DNA of 64,000 nucleotides from Qipengyuania gaetbuli. GTDB taxonomy: Bacteria; Pseudomonadota; Alphaproteobacteria; Sphingomonadales; Sphingomonadaceae. How positions within the stretch are numbered: the stretch's first letter is position 1; each line of letters begins with the position of its first letter. The notes under the pieces are model-generated. The model did no database searches, was not told the DNA's origin, and saw nothing but the letters and a program-made list of their open reading frames with translations. Location of the stretch: assembly GCF_009827315.1 (NCBI RefSeq), contig NZ_WTYF01000004.1, positions 1,612,001 through 1,676,000 on the forward strand, in the 5' to 3' direction. Shown one piece after another: positions 38,285 through 47,784 of the stretch. The translations under genes were made by a program, and so were the position numbers.

Positions 38285-39130
38285 ATGAAGAACCTCATGC
38301 TTGCCGCTTCGGCACTCACCCTGATTGCAGCCCCTGCCCACGCCCAGCTGCTGGGCGGTGGCGGCCTGTCGGGCGTCACCGGATCGCTCAATGGCACGGT
38401 CAATTCTACCCTGCGCGCACCGACCGAAACGCTGCGTTCGACCACCCGCGGCACGCTGCGCGGCGATGCCGCCACGCGCGGCAACCAGAATGTCGACCGC
38501 AAGAACGGCAGCGTCGCCATCGACCGCAGCGTCGACACCAGCCTCGATGCCACCACCAGCCAGCTGCTCGGCACGCCGGCAGGCGAGGCTTCGGGCAATG
38601 CTTCGGGCTCTGCCAATGCCTCGGGCTCGGGCAGCGCCAATGCGCAGCTGATCGGCACCGATGCCGTGACCGGCGCAGTCCAGGGCACTGCCGCCCGGGC
38701 GCGCGAGACCGCCTCGAGCGTCCGCAATATCGCCACCCCCGCCGTGGGTTCGGCCCGCGACCGCCTGTCGGGTGCAACGGCACAGGCCGGCAGCCTCGCC
38801 GGTTCGGCAAGCGGCGCTGCACAGGGCGCAGGCATGATCGATAACGGCGTGCTGGCGCTGGCAGGTAGCGGCGCGGCCCAGGGCGAAGGCGTCTTCGCCG
38901 TCGCGCCGGGCATGCCGGTCCAGCTGCCTTCGGGCGAACAGCTCGGCACCGTGCGCGACATCGTTGCCACGCGCAGCGGCGAGATCCGCCAGCTGGTCGT
39001 CGACACCAAGGACGGCCTGACCACCCTTCCCGCCGGCAGCCTGACGGCCAGCGGCACCGCGCTCATCGCGGGCCAGGCCAGCGGCTCGGCATCCAACGAG
39101 GCTCCCGCCGAGGCGAGCGGCACCGAATAA
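38285..39130 (+). CDS. exported Ser/Gly/Ala-rich protein with PRC-barrel-like end
   Basis: 281 aa. Signal peptide MKNLMLAASALTLIAAPAHA. A low-complexity middle rich in Ser, Gly, Ala, Thr and Asn (GNASGSANASGSGSANAQL and similar) gives a flexible, probably unfolded stretch. The C-terminal 70 residues, VQLPSGEQLGTVRDIV to LTTLPAGSLTASGTAL, look like a PRC-barrel-type strand set. AAAGGA lies seven bases before the ATG. It is likely an envelope structural or adhesive protein under the ECF promoter, with a terminator after it. Alternative: a secreted scaffold without barrel. Confidence 0.8.
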   Translation: MKNLMLAASALTLIAAPAHAQLLGGGGLSGVTGSLNGTVNSTLRAPTETLRSTTRGTLRGDAATRGNQNVDRKNGSVAIDRSVDTSLDATTSQLLGTPAGEASGNASGSANASGSGSANAQLIGTDAVTGAVQGTAARARETASSVRNIATPAVGSARDRLSGATAQAGSLAGSASGAAQGAGMIDNGVLALAGSGAAQGEGVFAVAPGMPVQLPSGEQLGTVRDIVATRSGEIRQLVVDTKDGLTTLPAGSLTASGTALIAGQASGSASNEAPAEASGTE

Positions 39131-39150
39131 GCCGCCGTCACCGTGAAACG

Positions 39151-39186
39151 AAGGCCGGGTTGCCCATGCGGGTGGCCCGGCCTTTT
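39151..39186 (+). terminator. intrinsic terminator
   Basis: AAGGCCGGG (39151-39159) pairs with CCCGGCCTT (39176-39184), then a short T run to 39186, 20 bp after the Ser/Gly-rich gene. Confidence 0.8.
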
Positions 39187-39244
39187 CGCATGGCCCGCGC
39201 ATGCGCAGGCTGCGGTTTCGTCGATTTGCAGGGAAAGGGACTGA

Positions 39245-39331
39245 TGGTGCGGTCGAGAAGACTCGAACTTCCACGGGCGTTAGCCCACAACGACCTCAAC
39301 GTTGCGCGTCTACCAGTTCCGCCACGACCGC
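39245..39331 (-). tRNA. tRNA-Leu (anticodon GAG)
   Basis: Minus strand, 87 bases with encoded CCA (complement of 39245-39247). Acceptor GCGGTCG pairs with CGACCGC, discriminator A. Anticodon stem CAACG/CGTTG holds the loop TTGAGGT, anticodon GAG, reading CUC and CUU. The long variable arm (TGGGCTAACGCCCG) fits class II leucine tRNA, and the T-loop TTCGAGT is present. Small reading frames over it are spurious. Confidence 0.96.
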
Positions 39332-39444
39332 ACACAGTCTGAAATCGGTAGCGAATCCCGCGGAGGGGAAACAGGTGCTACCGCCGGTAGGAGCGCGCCC
39401 CTAGCAGCGCCTTTGCACTGCCGCAAGCACCTTTGTCGCGAGGG

Positions 39445-40311
39445 TCAGAGCGGGGCCCAGCCCACGTCGGCATAGACCGCGTTGCGCGGGACCTGCGTGC
39501 TCGCCTCGTCGATGGTGATCGTCTCGCCCGGTGCCAGCGTGGGCTGCGGCGGCTGCACGATCCAGGTGAAGACCTGCTGTTCGCGCTCGTTGAGCATGAC
39601 GATCTGGATCGGCGGCAGGCGGCGGCTTTCGCGCGCCTTGTTTTCCACCTCGATCCGGGCGGAGAAGAGGTAGGTCTTGTTCTCCAGCTCGCGCCAGCTC
39701 TGCGATTCCTGCGGGAAGCGCAGTTCGAGATCGGGTTGCGCCTGGCCGAAGGCAGGTTTGTCGACCGGCCACCAGGACGGCGTGCCGAACTGGGTGATCG
39801 CCACCACTGCGCCCAGCGCCAGCACGGCAAAGGTCGCTGCCGCCCAGGTCCACAGCTTCATCATGTTGCGGCGCGGGCGGAACGGCGGCGCATGGTCGAA
39901 GCTGGAGACGAAATCGTCCTCGTCCTCGTAGGCGCGGCTCACCGGCGGCGGGGCCGGCTGTTCCTCGTCATAGGAAGGGGGCGTCGTCGCATCGAAATCG
40001 GGCGCTTCGTCCTCTGCCGCATCCTCGACCGGCGGGGCTTCCGCCGTAGCGACGTCGGCCTCGCCTTCAGCGAAACTGAAGCCGGGCCGCGCAGGCGAGC
40101 TATCTTCGCGCTGCACCGGAGCGGGAGGTGGCGGCGGCGGAGGAGGAGGCGGTGGAGCTGCCGCTTCGCTGGCCACGACGCCTTCGACTTCGGCCCCGTC
40201 CTGGAACCAGGAATGCTTGCACTTGGCGCAGCGCACCGTGCGGCCGTCCACGCCGATTGCGCTATCGGGAACGACATAGCGCGTGCTGCAGGCAGGACAG
40301 GCAATAATCAT
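39445..40311 (-). CDS. MJ0042-type zinc-ribbon membrane protein
   Basis: 288 aa. It opens with the zinc ribbon MIIACPACSTRYVVPDSAIG...VRCAKCKHSW (two CxxC knuckles). A long Pro/Glu-rich linker with a polyproline run near residue 60 follows, then one membrane helix (LWTWAAATFAVLALGAVVAI) and a C-terminal beta domain with DUF3426-like features. Common in Proteobacteria with unknown role. The start at 40311 begins the ribbon and the frame to 40419 is unsupported. Divergent from ftsE. Confidence 0.85.
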   Translation of the reverse strand: MIIACPACSTRYVVPDSAIGVDGRTVRCAKCKHSWFQDGAEVEGVVASEAAAPPPPPPPPPPPAPVQREDSSPARPGFSFAEGEADVATAEAPPVEDAAEDEAPDFDATTPPSYDEEQPAPPPVSRAYEDEDDFVSSFDHAPPFRPRRNMMKLWTWAAATFAVLALGAVVAITQFGTPSWWPVDKPAFGQAQPDLELRFPQESQSWRELENKTYLFSARIEVENKARESRRLPPIQIVMLNEREQQVFTWIVQPPQPTLAPGETITIDEASTQVPRNAVYADVGWAPL

Positions 40312-40470
40312 GGTGGACAAAAGCCTTACGCATTGCCGCGAATCGCGACAAGCTGCGCATCTGTGCGTGAAAGGCCCAAGCGGCTTTTTTCCACATCGAA
40401 GGACGGTTATAGGCCCCAATCGGACGATGGCGGCTCCTATTCATCCCTTTTTCGCGGCGATTGCAGGCCG

Positions 40471-41205
40471 ATGAGCGTGCAGGAAAGCGCAATCGTGCAG
40501 TTCGACAACGTCGGATTGCGCTACGGGACCGAGCGCGAGGTCCTCTCGAATATTTCCTTCACCCTGTTTTCGGGCCGGTTTTACTTCCTCACCGGGGCCA
40601 GCGGCGCGGGCAAGACTTCACTGCTGAAGCTGCTTTACCTCGCCCAGCGCCCGTCGCGCGGGGGCATGCGGATGTTCGGCACCGATGTCATCACCATGCC
40701 GCGCGACCAGCTGCCCAAGTTCCGCCGCAGGATGGGCGTGGTGTTCCAGGACTTCCGCCTCGTCGACCACCTGTCCGCCTTCGACAATATCGCCCTGCCG
40801 CTGCGCGTTTCGGGCGTGCGCGAGAGCGATCTCGAAGGGCCGGTCAACGACATGCTCGAATGGGTCGGGCTGGGCCACCGCGCCGATGCGCGCCCCGCCA
40901 CGCTGTCGGGCGGCGAGCAGCAGCGCGTCGCGATTGCCCGCGCGGTCATCGCCCGGCCGGAAATCCTCGTGGCCGACGAACCGACCGGCAACGTCGACCC
41001 GGAAATGGCGCTCAAGCTCATCCGCCTGTTCGAGGCGCTCAATCGCCTCGGCACGACGGTGGTGGTCGCCACCCATGACGTGCAGCTGATCCGCAAGGTG
41101 CCCGAAAGCCTGATCATGCGGCTCGACAAGGGCACGCTGTCCGATCCCACGGGCGCACTGCGCTATCCGCCCAAGCGCACCTCGGGCACGGGAATGCCGG
41201 AATGA
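40471..41205 (+). CDS. ftsE: cell division ATP-binding protein FtsE
   Basis: ATPase of FtsEX, which at the septum links FtsZ to cell-wall hydrolase activation. Walker [11 protein letters not shown], signature [14 protein letters not shown], Walker [15 protein letters not shown]-loop VVATHD. 244 aa from the ATG at 40471; the much longer open frame upstream is the antisense of the zinc-ribbon gene. The end overlaps ftsX by ATGA. Confidence 0.95.
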   Translation: MSVQESAIVQFDNVGLRYGTEREVLSNISFTLFSGRFYFLTGASGAGKTSLLKLLYLAQRPSRGGMRMFGTDVITMPRDQLPKFRRRMGVVFQDFRLVDHLSAFDNIALPLRVSGVRESDLEGPVNDMLEWVGLGHRADARPATLSGGEQQRVAIARAVIARPEILVADEPTGNVDPEMALKLIRLFEALNRLGTTVVVATHDVQLIRKVPESLIMRLDKGTLSDPTGALRYPPKRTSGTGMPE

Positions 41206-42134
41206 AGCGCCCCCCGACCCTTGGCCGGGCCGTCGACCGGGGCCTTGCGCCGTTTCGCGGCAGGCGCGCCGCGCACCTGTTGCCGCGCACCCGGCTGGGC
41301 GGCCCGGTGCCCTGGGTCATCGCCATCATGACAGCCCTCACCGTGCTGGCGGTTGGCGGAGCGCTGGCCCTGTCCAACCTAGCGGCGAGCGCGCGAGGCG
41401 AGCTTGCCGGCAGCGCAACCGTGCAGATCCTCGAAGCTGATCCCGACCTGCGGGCGGAACAGACGCAGCGCGTCGCCGCGCTGCTGCGGCAGGACGCCTC
41501 GGTCGAGGCGGTCCGGATCGTGCCCGAAAGCGAGATTGCCGCCCTTCTCGAACCCTGGCTCGGCACGGGCGAGGCGATCGAGGCGGTGCCCTTGCCCGCG
41601 CTGATCGACCTGCAGCTGGCCGCAGGATCGGGCGAGGCTCAGCTCGAAGCGCTGGAAGGGCGCATTGCCGCCGCCGCGCCGTCGGCCCGCATCGATGCGC
41701 AGGAGGCCTGGCTTGCCCCCGTCCTCGAAGCTTTGAACTCGCTGCGCTACATGGCCTTCGCGCTCATCGCCCTGCTCGCCTTCACGGGAGCCGCCGCAGT
41801 CTGGCTGGCGGCGCGCAACGCGCTCGACGGCAATCGCGACACGATCGAGATCGTCCACCTCTTGGGCGGCAGCGACGAGCAGGTGGCGCGGGTGTTCCAG
41901 CGTTCGATCCTGTTCGACGCACTGGCAGGCGGCGTGCTCGGCCTGGCGCTGGGCACGGGCGCAATCCTGCTGGTGGCGAGCCGTTTCGCCGCGCTCGATT
42001 CCGGGATGGTGGCAGGCGGGACACTGTTGCCGACCGATTGGGCGATAGTTGCACTGGTCCCGCTTTTCGCGGTCGGAATTGCCGTCTACACCGCGCGCAT
42101 GACCGTCCTGTCCTCCTTGCGGAAAATGCTGTGA
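41202..42134 (+). CDS. ftsX: cell division protein FtsX
   Basis: Permease-like partner of FtsE. 310 aa: basic N-terminus (RPPTLGRAVDRGLAPFRGRRAAHLLPR), first membrane helix (WVIAIMTALTVLAVGGALAL), a periplasmic domain of about 130 residues, then three membrane helices separated by the conserved DTIEIVHLLGG. Gene order and ATGA overlap match ftsEX operons. A GTGA overlap continues into the YdcF-like gene. Confidence 0.93.
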   Translation: MKRPPTLGRAVDRGLAPFRGRRAAHLLPRTRLGGPVPWVIAIMTALTVLAVGGALALSNLAASARGELAGSATVQILEADPDLRAEQTQRVAALLRQDASVEAVRIVPESEIAALLEPWLGTGEAIEAVPLPALIDLQLAAGSGEAQLEALEGRIAAAAPSARIDAQEAWLAPVLEALNSLRYMAFALIALLAFTGAAAVWLAARNALDGNRDTIEIVHLLGGSDEQVARVFQRSILFDALAGGVLGLALGTGAILLVASRFAALDSGMVAGGTLLPTDWAIVALVPLFAVGIAVYTARMTVLSSLRKML

Positions 42135-42661
42135 TCCTGCGTTTCGTTGCCGGCCTGGTGCTGATCTACGCATTCGGCTTCCTCGCCTTTGCAGTGACGC
42201 TGCCCGGCCCTTCGGCGGAAACGAAGACCGATGCGGTGATCGTGCTGACCGGCGGCCCGGGGCGCATTGCCCGCGGGCTGGAAGTGGTCGCCACCGGCGA
42301 AGCGAAGGAGATGTTCGTCTCCGGCGTCGATCCGGAAGTGAAGCCGGGCGAATTCGCGGCCGAATTCGATGTGCCGCGCCGCACGATGAACTGCTGCGTG
42401 ACGCTGGGCTACCTCGCGGTCGACACGCGCAGCAATGCCGGCGAGGTCGCCCAGTGGATGAAGGAGAAGGAGTTCACCTCCGCCCGCCTCGTCACGACCG
42501 ACTGGCACATGGCCCGCGCCTCTTCCGAAGTGACCGAGACCCTGCCGGAGGAAATCAGACTGGTGAAGGACGCGGTCGTCTCGCACCCGGACCTTGCGAC
42601 GCTGTTCCTCGAATACAACAAGCTGCTGGCGTCCGAGATCTCGCAGGGACTGCCGGTCTGA
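42131..42661 (+). CDS. YdcF family (DUF218) membrane-anchored protein
   Basis: 176 aa. One N-terminal membrane helix, then a DUF218 domain with TDAVIVLTGGPGRIARGLEV, LYLA-type switch AVDTRSNAGEVAQWMKEKEF and LVTTDWHMARA (the SanA/ElyC/YdcF pattern). Such proteins affect envelope integrity; their biochemistry is mostly unknown. The GTG at 42131 overlaps the ftsX stop, so it is translationally coupled. Confidence 0.88.
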   Translation: MILRFVAGLVLIYAFGFLAFAVTLPGPSAETKTDAVIVLTGGPGRIARGLEVVATGEAKEMFVSGVDPEVKPGEFAAEFDVPRRTMNCCVTLGYLAVDTRSNAGEVAQWMKEKEFTSARLVTTDWHMARASSEVTETLPEEIRLVKDAVVSHPDLATLFLEYNKLLASEISQGLPV

Positions 42662-42665
42662 CGCG

Positions 42666-43346
42666 ATGATCCTGCTGCGCAATATCGCGTTCTATTTCGC
42701 TTTTTATATCGGCTCGATCTTCGTGACCGCATCGGCGCTGGCGTGCCTGCCGTTCTCGCGCCCCGCTTTCCGCCGAAGGGTCGAGAACTGGAGCGAATGG
42801 CAACGCTGGTGCGTGCGCCACCTGCTGGGCATCGAACTGGTGATGGAAGGCGCGCCGCTGGACGAGCCGGTGCTCTACGCAGTCAAGCACGAGAGTTTCT
42901 TCGAGGCGATCGACGCCCCCGCCCTGTTCGACAGCCCGGCAGTCTTCGCCAAGCAGGAACTGCTCGGCATTCCGGGCTGGGGCAAGGCAGCCGCGGCATA
43001 CGGCCTGATCTTCGTCCAGCGCGACCAGGGCGCCAAGGCATTGATGGCCATGATCCGCCTTGCGAAGTCGCGTTCGGCAGAAGGGCGACCGCTGGTCATC
43101 TTCCCCGAAGGCACCCGAGTGCCGCATGGCGAGCGCCGTCCGCTGCAATCGGGTTTTGCCGGGCTCTACAAGATGCTCGGCCTGCCGGTCGTGCCGGTCG
43201 CGGTCGACAGCGGGCCGCTCTACCACCGCCCGCTGAAAGCCCGGGGACGCATCACCTACCGCTTCGGCGAGCCCATTCCCGCCGGCCTGCCGCGGGAGGA
43301 GATCGAGCGGCGCGTGCTCGACGAAATCAACGCTCTGAACAGCTGA
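42666..43346 (+). CDS. lysophospholipid acyltransferase (PlsC family)
   Basis: 1-acyl-glycerol-3-phosphate acyltransferase family, inner membrane. 226 aa with an N-terminal membrane segment, motif I KHESFFEA (H-x4-E where H-x4-D is usual), motif III FPEGTRVPHGERR and motif IV VVPVAVDSG. The Glu in motif I is a tolerated variant in some relatives, so activity is likely. Last gene of the ftsEX-ydcF-plsC run. Confidence 0.88.
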   Translation: MILLRNIAFYFAFYIGSIFVTASALACLPFSRPAFRRRVENWSEWQRWCVRHLLGIELVMEGAPLDEPVLYAVKHESFFEAIDAPALFDSPAVFAKQELLGIPGWGKAAAAYGLIFVQRDQGAKALMAMIRLAKSRSAEGRPLVIFPEGTRVPHGERRPLQSGFAGLYKMLGLPVVPVAVDSGPLYHRPLKARGRITYRFGEPIPAGLPREEIERRVLDEINALNS

Positions 43347-44252
43347 TCAGTGGTCCTTGCGGCCGAAGTCGGGCCGCGCGTCGTCCTGCCCTTCCTCGAT
43401 GATCGAGCGGCGGATCGTGCGCGTGCGCTCGAACAAATCGTGCAGCGTGTCGCCGTCGCCATTGCGGATCGCCCGCTGGAGCGCGGTGAGGTCTTCGTTG
43501 AAGCGCCCCAGCACTTCGAGCACCGCGTCGCGGTTGGTCAGGAACACGTCGCGCCACATGACCGGGTTCGACGCGGCGATGCGCGTGAAATCGCGAAAGC
43601 CGCCGGCGGAATACTTGATCACTTCGCCCCGCGTCACGTCCTCGAGATCCGAGGCAGTGCCGACGATGGTGTAGGCGATGAGGTGCGGGATATGGCTGGT
43701 CACGGCGAGGACGAGGTCGTGATGTTCGGCATCCATGATCTCGACCTTGGCGCCCAAGCCTTCCCAGAAAGCCGACAAATCGGCCACGGCAGCTTCGGGC
43801 GCATCGGCGCCGGGTGTCAGGATGCACCAGCGGTGGCGGAACAGCTCGGCAAAGCCTGCGTCCGGCCCGCTGCGCTCGGTACCGGCGACGGGGTGCGCGG
43901 GGATGATCGTCGCATCCGGCAATGCGCGGGCGAGCGCCTTGGCGACGCTGCCCTTGGACGAACCGACGTCGCTGACGATCACGCCGGGCTTGAGTGACGC
44001 AGCGATGCCACTGGCCGCTTCCTCCATCGCGCCGACGGGCACGCAAAGGATCACGAGATCGGCATCGATCACCGCTTCGCCCGCCGTATCGCAAACCTTG
44101 CCGACAAGGCCGCGTTCGCCAGCGCGGCGGCGCACTTCGGAGTCGGCATCCCACCCCGTCGTTTCCACCTCGCCCAGCATCTCGCCGGTCGCGAGGCCGA
44201 TGGAGCCGCCGATGAGGCCGAGGCCGATGATGGCGACGCGCTCGATCGTCAC
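43347..44252 (-). CDS. tyrC: prephenate/arogenate dehydrogenase
   Basis: Makes 4-hydroxyphenylpyruvate or tyrosine from prephenate or arogenate. NAD(P) motif [15 protein letters not shown], catalytic His in [10 protein letters not shown], and [17 protein letters not shown], then a C-terminal helical dimer domain. 301 aa, no ACT domain. The start overlaps the hisC stop by ATGA, so the two are coupled; which substrate it prefers is not visible. Confidence 0.92.
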   Translation of the reverse strand: MTIERVAIIGLGLIGGSIGLATGEMLGEVETTGWDADSEVRRRAGERGLVGKVCDTAGEAVIDADLVILCVPVGAMEEAASGIAASLKPGVIVSDVGSSKGSVAKALARALPDATIIPAHPVAGTERSGPDAGFAELFRHRWCILTPGADAPEAAVADLSAFWEGLGAKVEIMDAEHHDLVLAVTSHIPHLIAYTIVGTASDLEDVTRGEVIKYSAGGFRDFTRIAASNPVMWRDVFLTNRDAVLEVLGRFNEDLTALQRAIRNGDGDTLHDLFERTRTIRRSIIEEGQDDARPDFGRKDH

Positions 44253-45367
44253 GAGACGGCCCTTGCCGCATCGCGCAGGATGCGGGCGATATCGTCCATC
44301 TGTTGGCGCGTGCCGACGGTAATGCGCAGTGCATGCGGCAGGCCCTGTCCCGGCAGGTGGCGCACGGCGTAACCGCCTTCGGCCAGCGCGCCGAGCGCCA
44401 TTTCCGCCGTCAGCGCGCCTTCGAACAGGACCAGCACGAAATTCGCCTTGCTCGGCACGGCGCGAAGGCCGTGGTTGCCGAGCGCTGCAATCGCCTCGGC
44501 GAACCGGTCACGCTCCTCGCCATTGGCCTTGCGCGACAGTTCGACGAAGCCTTGGTCGCCCAGCGCGGCGATAGCCGCGCGCTGGCCGCTGGTGGTGACG
44601 TTGAATGGGCCGCGGATCCGGTTGAGCGTATCGATCAGGTGCGGCGCGCCGGTCGCCCAGCCGATCCGCTCGCCCGCAAGGCCGTAGATCTTGGAGAAAG
44701 TGCGCGTAACCAGCACGTTGTCATGCGCCGCGGCGAGGGCCATGCCGCCATCGTCCTCCGCCTCGTCCAGGTATTCGCCATAGGCCTGGTCGACCACCAG
44801 CAAGACATTGGCGGGCAAGCCCGCGTGCAGCCGCTCGATCTCGGCGCGCGGCAAATAGGTACCGGTCGGATTGTTCGGGTTGGCAAGGAATACGACCCGC
44901 GTGCGCTCCGTCACCGCAGCCAGCAACGCGTCCACGTCGGTCGCGTAATCGGCATCGGGCGCCTCGACCGGCGTCGCCCCGCAGCGGCGCGCGGCGATTT
45001 CGTAGACCACGAAGGAAAAGCGGGCGTAGAGGACCTCGTCCCCGGGCCCCGCGAAGCCTTGCGCGGCTAGATTGAGCAACTCGTCCGAACCGGTCCCGCA
45101 CACGATCCGCGCCGCATCGAGGCCGTGCAGTTGCGCAATCGCCTCGCGCAGCGCCGTCGCATCGGGATCGGGATAGCGCGCCGGATCCCCACCCTTGCCG
45201 AGCGCAGCCAGTGCCTGCGCGCTGCACCCCAGCGGATTCTCGTTGGCGGACAGCTTGGTCAGCTCGCGCCCGTCGCTGCCCTTGGACTTGCCTGGCACAT
45301 AGGCATGGATTGCCTCGATCCAGGGCTTCATCGTCGGGCGGGCGGAACTATCGTTGGACTGGGTCAT
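44249..45367 (-). CDS. hisC: histidinol-phosphate / aromatic aminotransferase
   Basis: PLP aminotransferase, 372 aa. [32 protein letters not shown], Lys in [17 protein letters not shown], and the C-terminal ALRITVGT. HisC class; linkage to tyrC suggests it may also serve aromatic amino acids. The ATG at 45367 begins MTQSNDSS. The frame to 46093 overlaps metX and is not credible. A small hairpin (GCGGC/GCCGC, 45369-45381) sits where a ribosome site would be. Confidence 0.92.
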   Translation of the reverse strand: MTQSNDSSARPTMKPWIEAIHAYVPGKSKGSDGRELTKLSANENPLGCSAQALAALGKGGDPARYPDPDATALREAIAQLHGLDAARIVCGTGSDELLNLAAQGFAGPGDEVLYARFSFVVYEIAARRCGATPVEAPDADYATDVDALLAAVTERTRVVFLANPNNPTGTYLPRAEIERLHAGLPANVLLVVDQAYGEYLDEAEDDGGMALAAAHDNVLVTRTFSKIYGLAGERIGWATGAPHLIDTLNRIRGPFNVTTSGQRAAIAALGDQGFVELSRKANGEERDRFAEAIAALGNHGLRAVPSKANFVLVLFEGALTAEMALGALAEGGYAVRHLPGQGLPHALRITVGTRQQMDDIARILRDAARAVS

Positions 45368-45392
45368 CGCGGCTTCGCCGCATGAAAGAAAA

Positions 45393-45449
45393 ACGCCCCT
45401 TCGACAAGCACCTGCCTTGGCTGTAGAGGCCAAGGAATGTCCGGGGCGT
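45393..45449. promoter_or_regulatory. nested inverted repeats between hisC and metX
   Basis: Outer arms ACGCCCC (45393-45399) and GGGGCGT (45443-45449), inner arms CCTTGGC (45415-45421) and GCCAAGG (45429-45435). On the minus strand GGGGCGT runs into TTTTTCTTT, a terminator-like form ahead of hisC. On the plus strand the structure encloses the metX start codon at 45437. Confidence 0.5.
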
Positions 45450-46528
45450 CCCAAGTTTTGCAATTGACCGATCCCCTGCCGCTCGACGGCGGGAGCGAGC
45501 TGGCGCAGGTCGAGATCGCCTACGAGACCTATGGCACGCTGGCGGACGATCGCTCGAACGCCATCCTGATCTGCCATGCGCTGACCGGCGACCAGTATGT
45601 CGCCAGCACCCACCCCGTCACCGGCAAGCCGGGCTGGTGGGAGCGTATGGTCGGACCGGGCAAGCCGATCGACACCGACCGCTATTTCGTCGTTTGCGCC
45701 AATGTCATCGGCAGTTGCATGGGCTCGAGCGGCCCGGCGAGCCTCGCGGCCGACGGCAAGCCCTATGCCATGCGCTTCCCGGTCATCACCATCCGCGACA
45801 TGGTCCGCGGGCTGGTCGCCCTGCTCGATGCACTGGGGATCGAGCGGCTGCACGCCGTGGTCGGCGGGTCGATGGGCGGGATGCAGGCATTGAGTCTCGC
45901 CGCCAACTGGCCCGAGCGTGCGACCCGCGTGCTGGTCATCGCATCGACCAGCCGGCATTCGGCCCAGAACATCGCCTTCCACGAGCTTGGGCGGCAGGCG
46001 GTGATGGCCGACCCGAACTGGTGCGGGGGCGACTATTACGCTGCCGACGCACAGCCCGATTCCGGCCTCGCCGTGGCGCGCATGGCGGCGCACATTACCT
46101 ATCTGTCGGAAGAGGCGCTGACCGAGAAGTTCGGCCGCAACCTCCAGGACCGCGAGACCAAGAGCTTCGGCTTCGATGCCGATTTCCAGGTGGAAAGCTA
46201 CCTGCGCTACCAGGGCAGCGGCTTCACCCGCCGCTTCGATGCGAACAGCTATCTCTATATCACCCGCGCGATGGATTATTTCGACCTAGCCGAAGAACAC
46301 GGCGGCAAGCTGGCCGATGCCTTTGCCGGGACCACGGCGCGCTTCTGCCTCGTCAGCTTCGATTCCGACTGGCTCTACCCGACAAGCGAAAGCCGCCATG
46401 TAGTCCATGCGCTCAATGCGGCAGGCGCCGCGGTCAGCTTTGTCGAACTCAGCGCCCCGCATGGCCACGACAGCTTCCTGCTCGACGTGCCCGCCCTCGA
46501 CCGCGTGGTGAAGGGGTTCCTCGAATGA
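45437..46528 (+). CDS. metX: homoserine O-acetyltransferase
   Basis: Acylates homoserine for methionine synthesis. 363-aa alpha/beta hydrolase: nucleophile [10 protein letters not shown] (Ser), [15 protein letters not shown] oxyanion region ICHALTGD, acid in SFDSDWLYP, and His in [10 protein letters not shown]. Acetyl versus succinyl specificity is not decided from sequence here. The start codon is inside a nested stem-loop. The stop overlaps metW by ATGA. Confidence 0.95.
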   Translation: MSGASQVLQLTDPLPLDGGSELAQVEIAYETYGTLADDRSNAILICHALTGDQYVASTHPVTGKPGWWERMVGPGKPIDTDRYFVVCANVIGSCMGSSGPASLAADGKPYAMRFPVITIRDMVRGLVALLDALGIERLHAVVGGSMGGMQALSLAANWPERATRVLVIASTSRHSAQNIAFHELGRQAVMADPNWCGGDYYAADAQPDSGLAVARMAAHITYLSEEALTEKFGRNLQDRETKSFGFDADFQVESYLRYQGSGFTRRFDANSYLYITRAMDYFDLAEEHGGKLADAFAGTTARFCLVSFDSDWLYPTSESRHVVHALNAAGAAVSFVELSAPHGHDSFLLDVPALDRVVKGFLE

Positions 46529-47112
46529 GCGTGCTGCGCCCAGACCTTGCCGCCATTGCCGAGGCGATTGCGCCGGGCACCCGCGTGCTCGACATCGGCT
46601 GCGGCGACGGCACGCTGCTGGGCGAACTGCGCGCGACCAAGCAGGTCGATGCGCGCGGGATCGAGATCGACCCGGCCTGCGTCGAGCGCTGCGTGGCGCA
46701 GGGCCTCTCGGTGGTGCAGGGCGATGCCGACAGCGCGCTGGCCGACTATCCGGACAAGGGGTTCGACTACGCCGTGCTCAGCCAGACGCTGCAGACCGCG
46801 CGCCGGCCCGACCTCATGCTCGACCAGCTGCTCCGCGTCGGCAAGCAGGCCTTCGTCTCCTTCCCGAACTTCGCCCACTGGCGCACCCGCGCCGCGCTGA
46901 TGTTCGGCGGGCGCATGCCGGTGACGCGCAGCATTCCGGTCAGCTGGTACGAGACGCAAAACATCCACCACGTGACCGTGAAGGACTTTCGCGAACTGGC
47001 GCGCGAGAAGGGCGCGCGGATCGAACGGGAATGGTTCTTCGCCGGAGAAAGGCCGGTCGCGGGCGCATCCAATCTGCGCGCCGAATTCGCGGTCTTCCTG
47101 CTCAGCCGCTAG
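46525..47112 (+). CDS. metW: methionine biosynthesis protein MetW
   Basis: 195-aa methyltransferase-fold protein. SAM-like motif [12 protein letters not shown], then [16 protein letters not shown] and [13 protein letters not shown] as in MetW, which is found next to MetX in many proteobacteria and supports its acyltransferase activity. Coupled to metX by ATGA. The 3' end overlaps the convergent DUF4126 gene by 11 bases. Confidence 0.95.
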   Translation: MSVLRPDLAAIAEAIAPGTRVLDIGCGDGTLLGELRATKQVDARGIEIDPACVERCVAQGLSVVQGDADSALADYPDKGFDYAVLSQTLQTARRPDLMLDQLLRVGKQAFVSFPNFAHWRTRAALMFGGRMPVTRSIPVSWYETQNIHHVTVKDFRELAREKGARIEREWFFAGERPVAGASNLRAEFAVFLLSR

Positions 47113-47713
47113 GCGGCGGAGGGGCCTTGGCGCCGCCGTTGAAGAAGCTGCGGATGATCCGCCGCGCCGTCAGTATCAGCCAGACCGTCAGCCCCAGCAG
47201 CACCAGCGCGATGCCGCCTGCCACGTAAGGATATTCGTAAGCGAGGTAGAGCAGGCCCGCGGTCGCCACGTCCTCCACGCTGGAGACGGCGATATTGCTG
47301 ACCGGTTCGGGGCTGGCATTGACCACGCCGCGTGCGCCCGCCTTGCCCGCATGGGCGGTGAGCGCCGCGCCGCCGCCGAGCAGGAAGGCGACGACCTGCG
47401 TTGCCGGGTCCGCCGGATCGATGATCGCGAGCGCCAGCAGCGCGCCGCCGATCGGCCGCACGAAGGTGTGGACCGCGTCCCACGCGCTATCGAGCCACAT
47501 GACCTTGTCGGCAAAGAATTCGGCCAGCGCTGCCACGGCCGCGATGCCCATGATCCAGGGGTTCGCCAGAATGTCGAGGCTCTGGAGGTGTTCGGGCAGC
47601 GGGATCGCGCCCAGCCGCATGGCGAGACCGGTGGCGAAAATGCTCAGGTACAGTCGCCAGCCCGCCAGCAGGCTGACACTTCCGGCAACGCCGATGATTT
47701 CCATAATGCCCAT
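47102..47713 (-). CDS. DUF4126 membrane protein
   Basis: 203 aa with several hydrophobic helices. The DUF4126 pattern is seen: SLLAGWRLYLSIFATGLAMR at the start, FADKVMWLDSAWDAVHTFVRPIGG in the middle, SPEPVSNIAVSSVEDV after. Role unknown. The ATG at 47713 touches the terminator T run, so the start may be the internal ATG at 47704. Confidence 0.82.
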   Translation of the reverse strand: MGIMEIIGVAGSVSLLAGWRLYLSIFATGLAMRLGAIPLPEHLQSLDILANPWIMGIAAVAALAEFFADKVMWLDSAWDAVHTFVRPIGGALLALAIIDPADPATQVVAFLLGGGAALTAHAGKAGARGVVNASPEPVSNIAVSSVEDVATAGLLYLAYEYPYVAGGIALVLLGLTVWLILTARRIIRSFFNGGAKAPPPPSG

Positions 47714-47750
47714 AAAAAAGCATCCTCCGACGGCTTTGGCCGGAGGATGC
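47714..47750 (-). terminator. intrinsic terminator after the thiolase gene
   Basis: Minus strand: GCATCCTCCG (47750-47741) pairs with CGGAGGATGC (47729-47720), then TTTTTT (47719-47714). Perfect 10-bp stem, 35 bp after the thiolase stop. Confidence 0.9.
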
Positions 47751-47784
47751 GCTTTTACAGGGGCTTAAACAAGCCGGTGTTGGA

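Noticed and set aside
39160..39404. Short open frames over positions 39160-39404
   Set aside because: They overlap tRNA-Leu(GAG) and a terminator; no ribosome site or homologous content.
42666..43346. PlsC motif I with Glu in place of Asp read as an inactive enzyme
   Set aside because: FPEGTR and the other motifs are intact and H-x4-E occurs in working relatives, so I do not flag loss of function.
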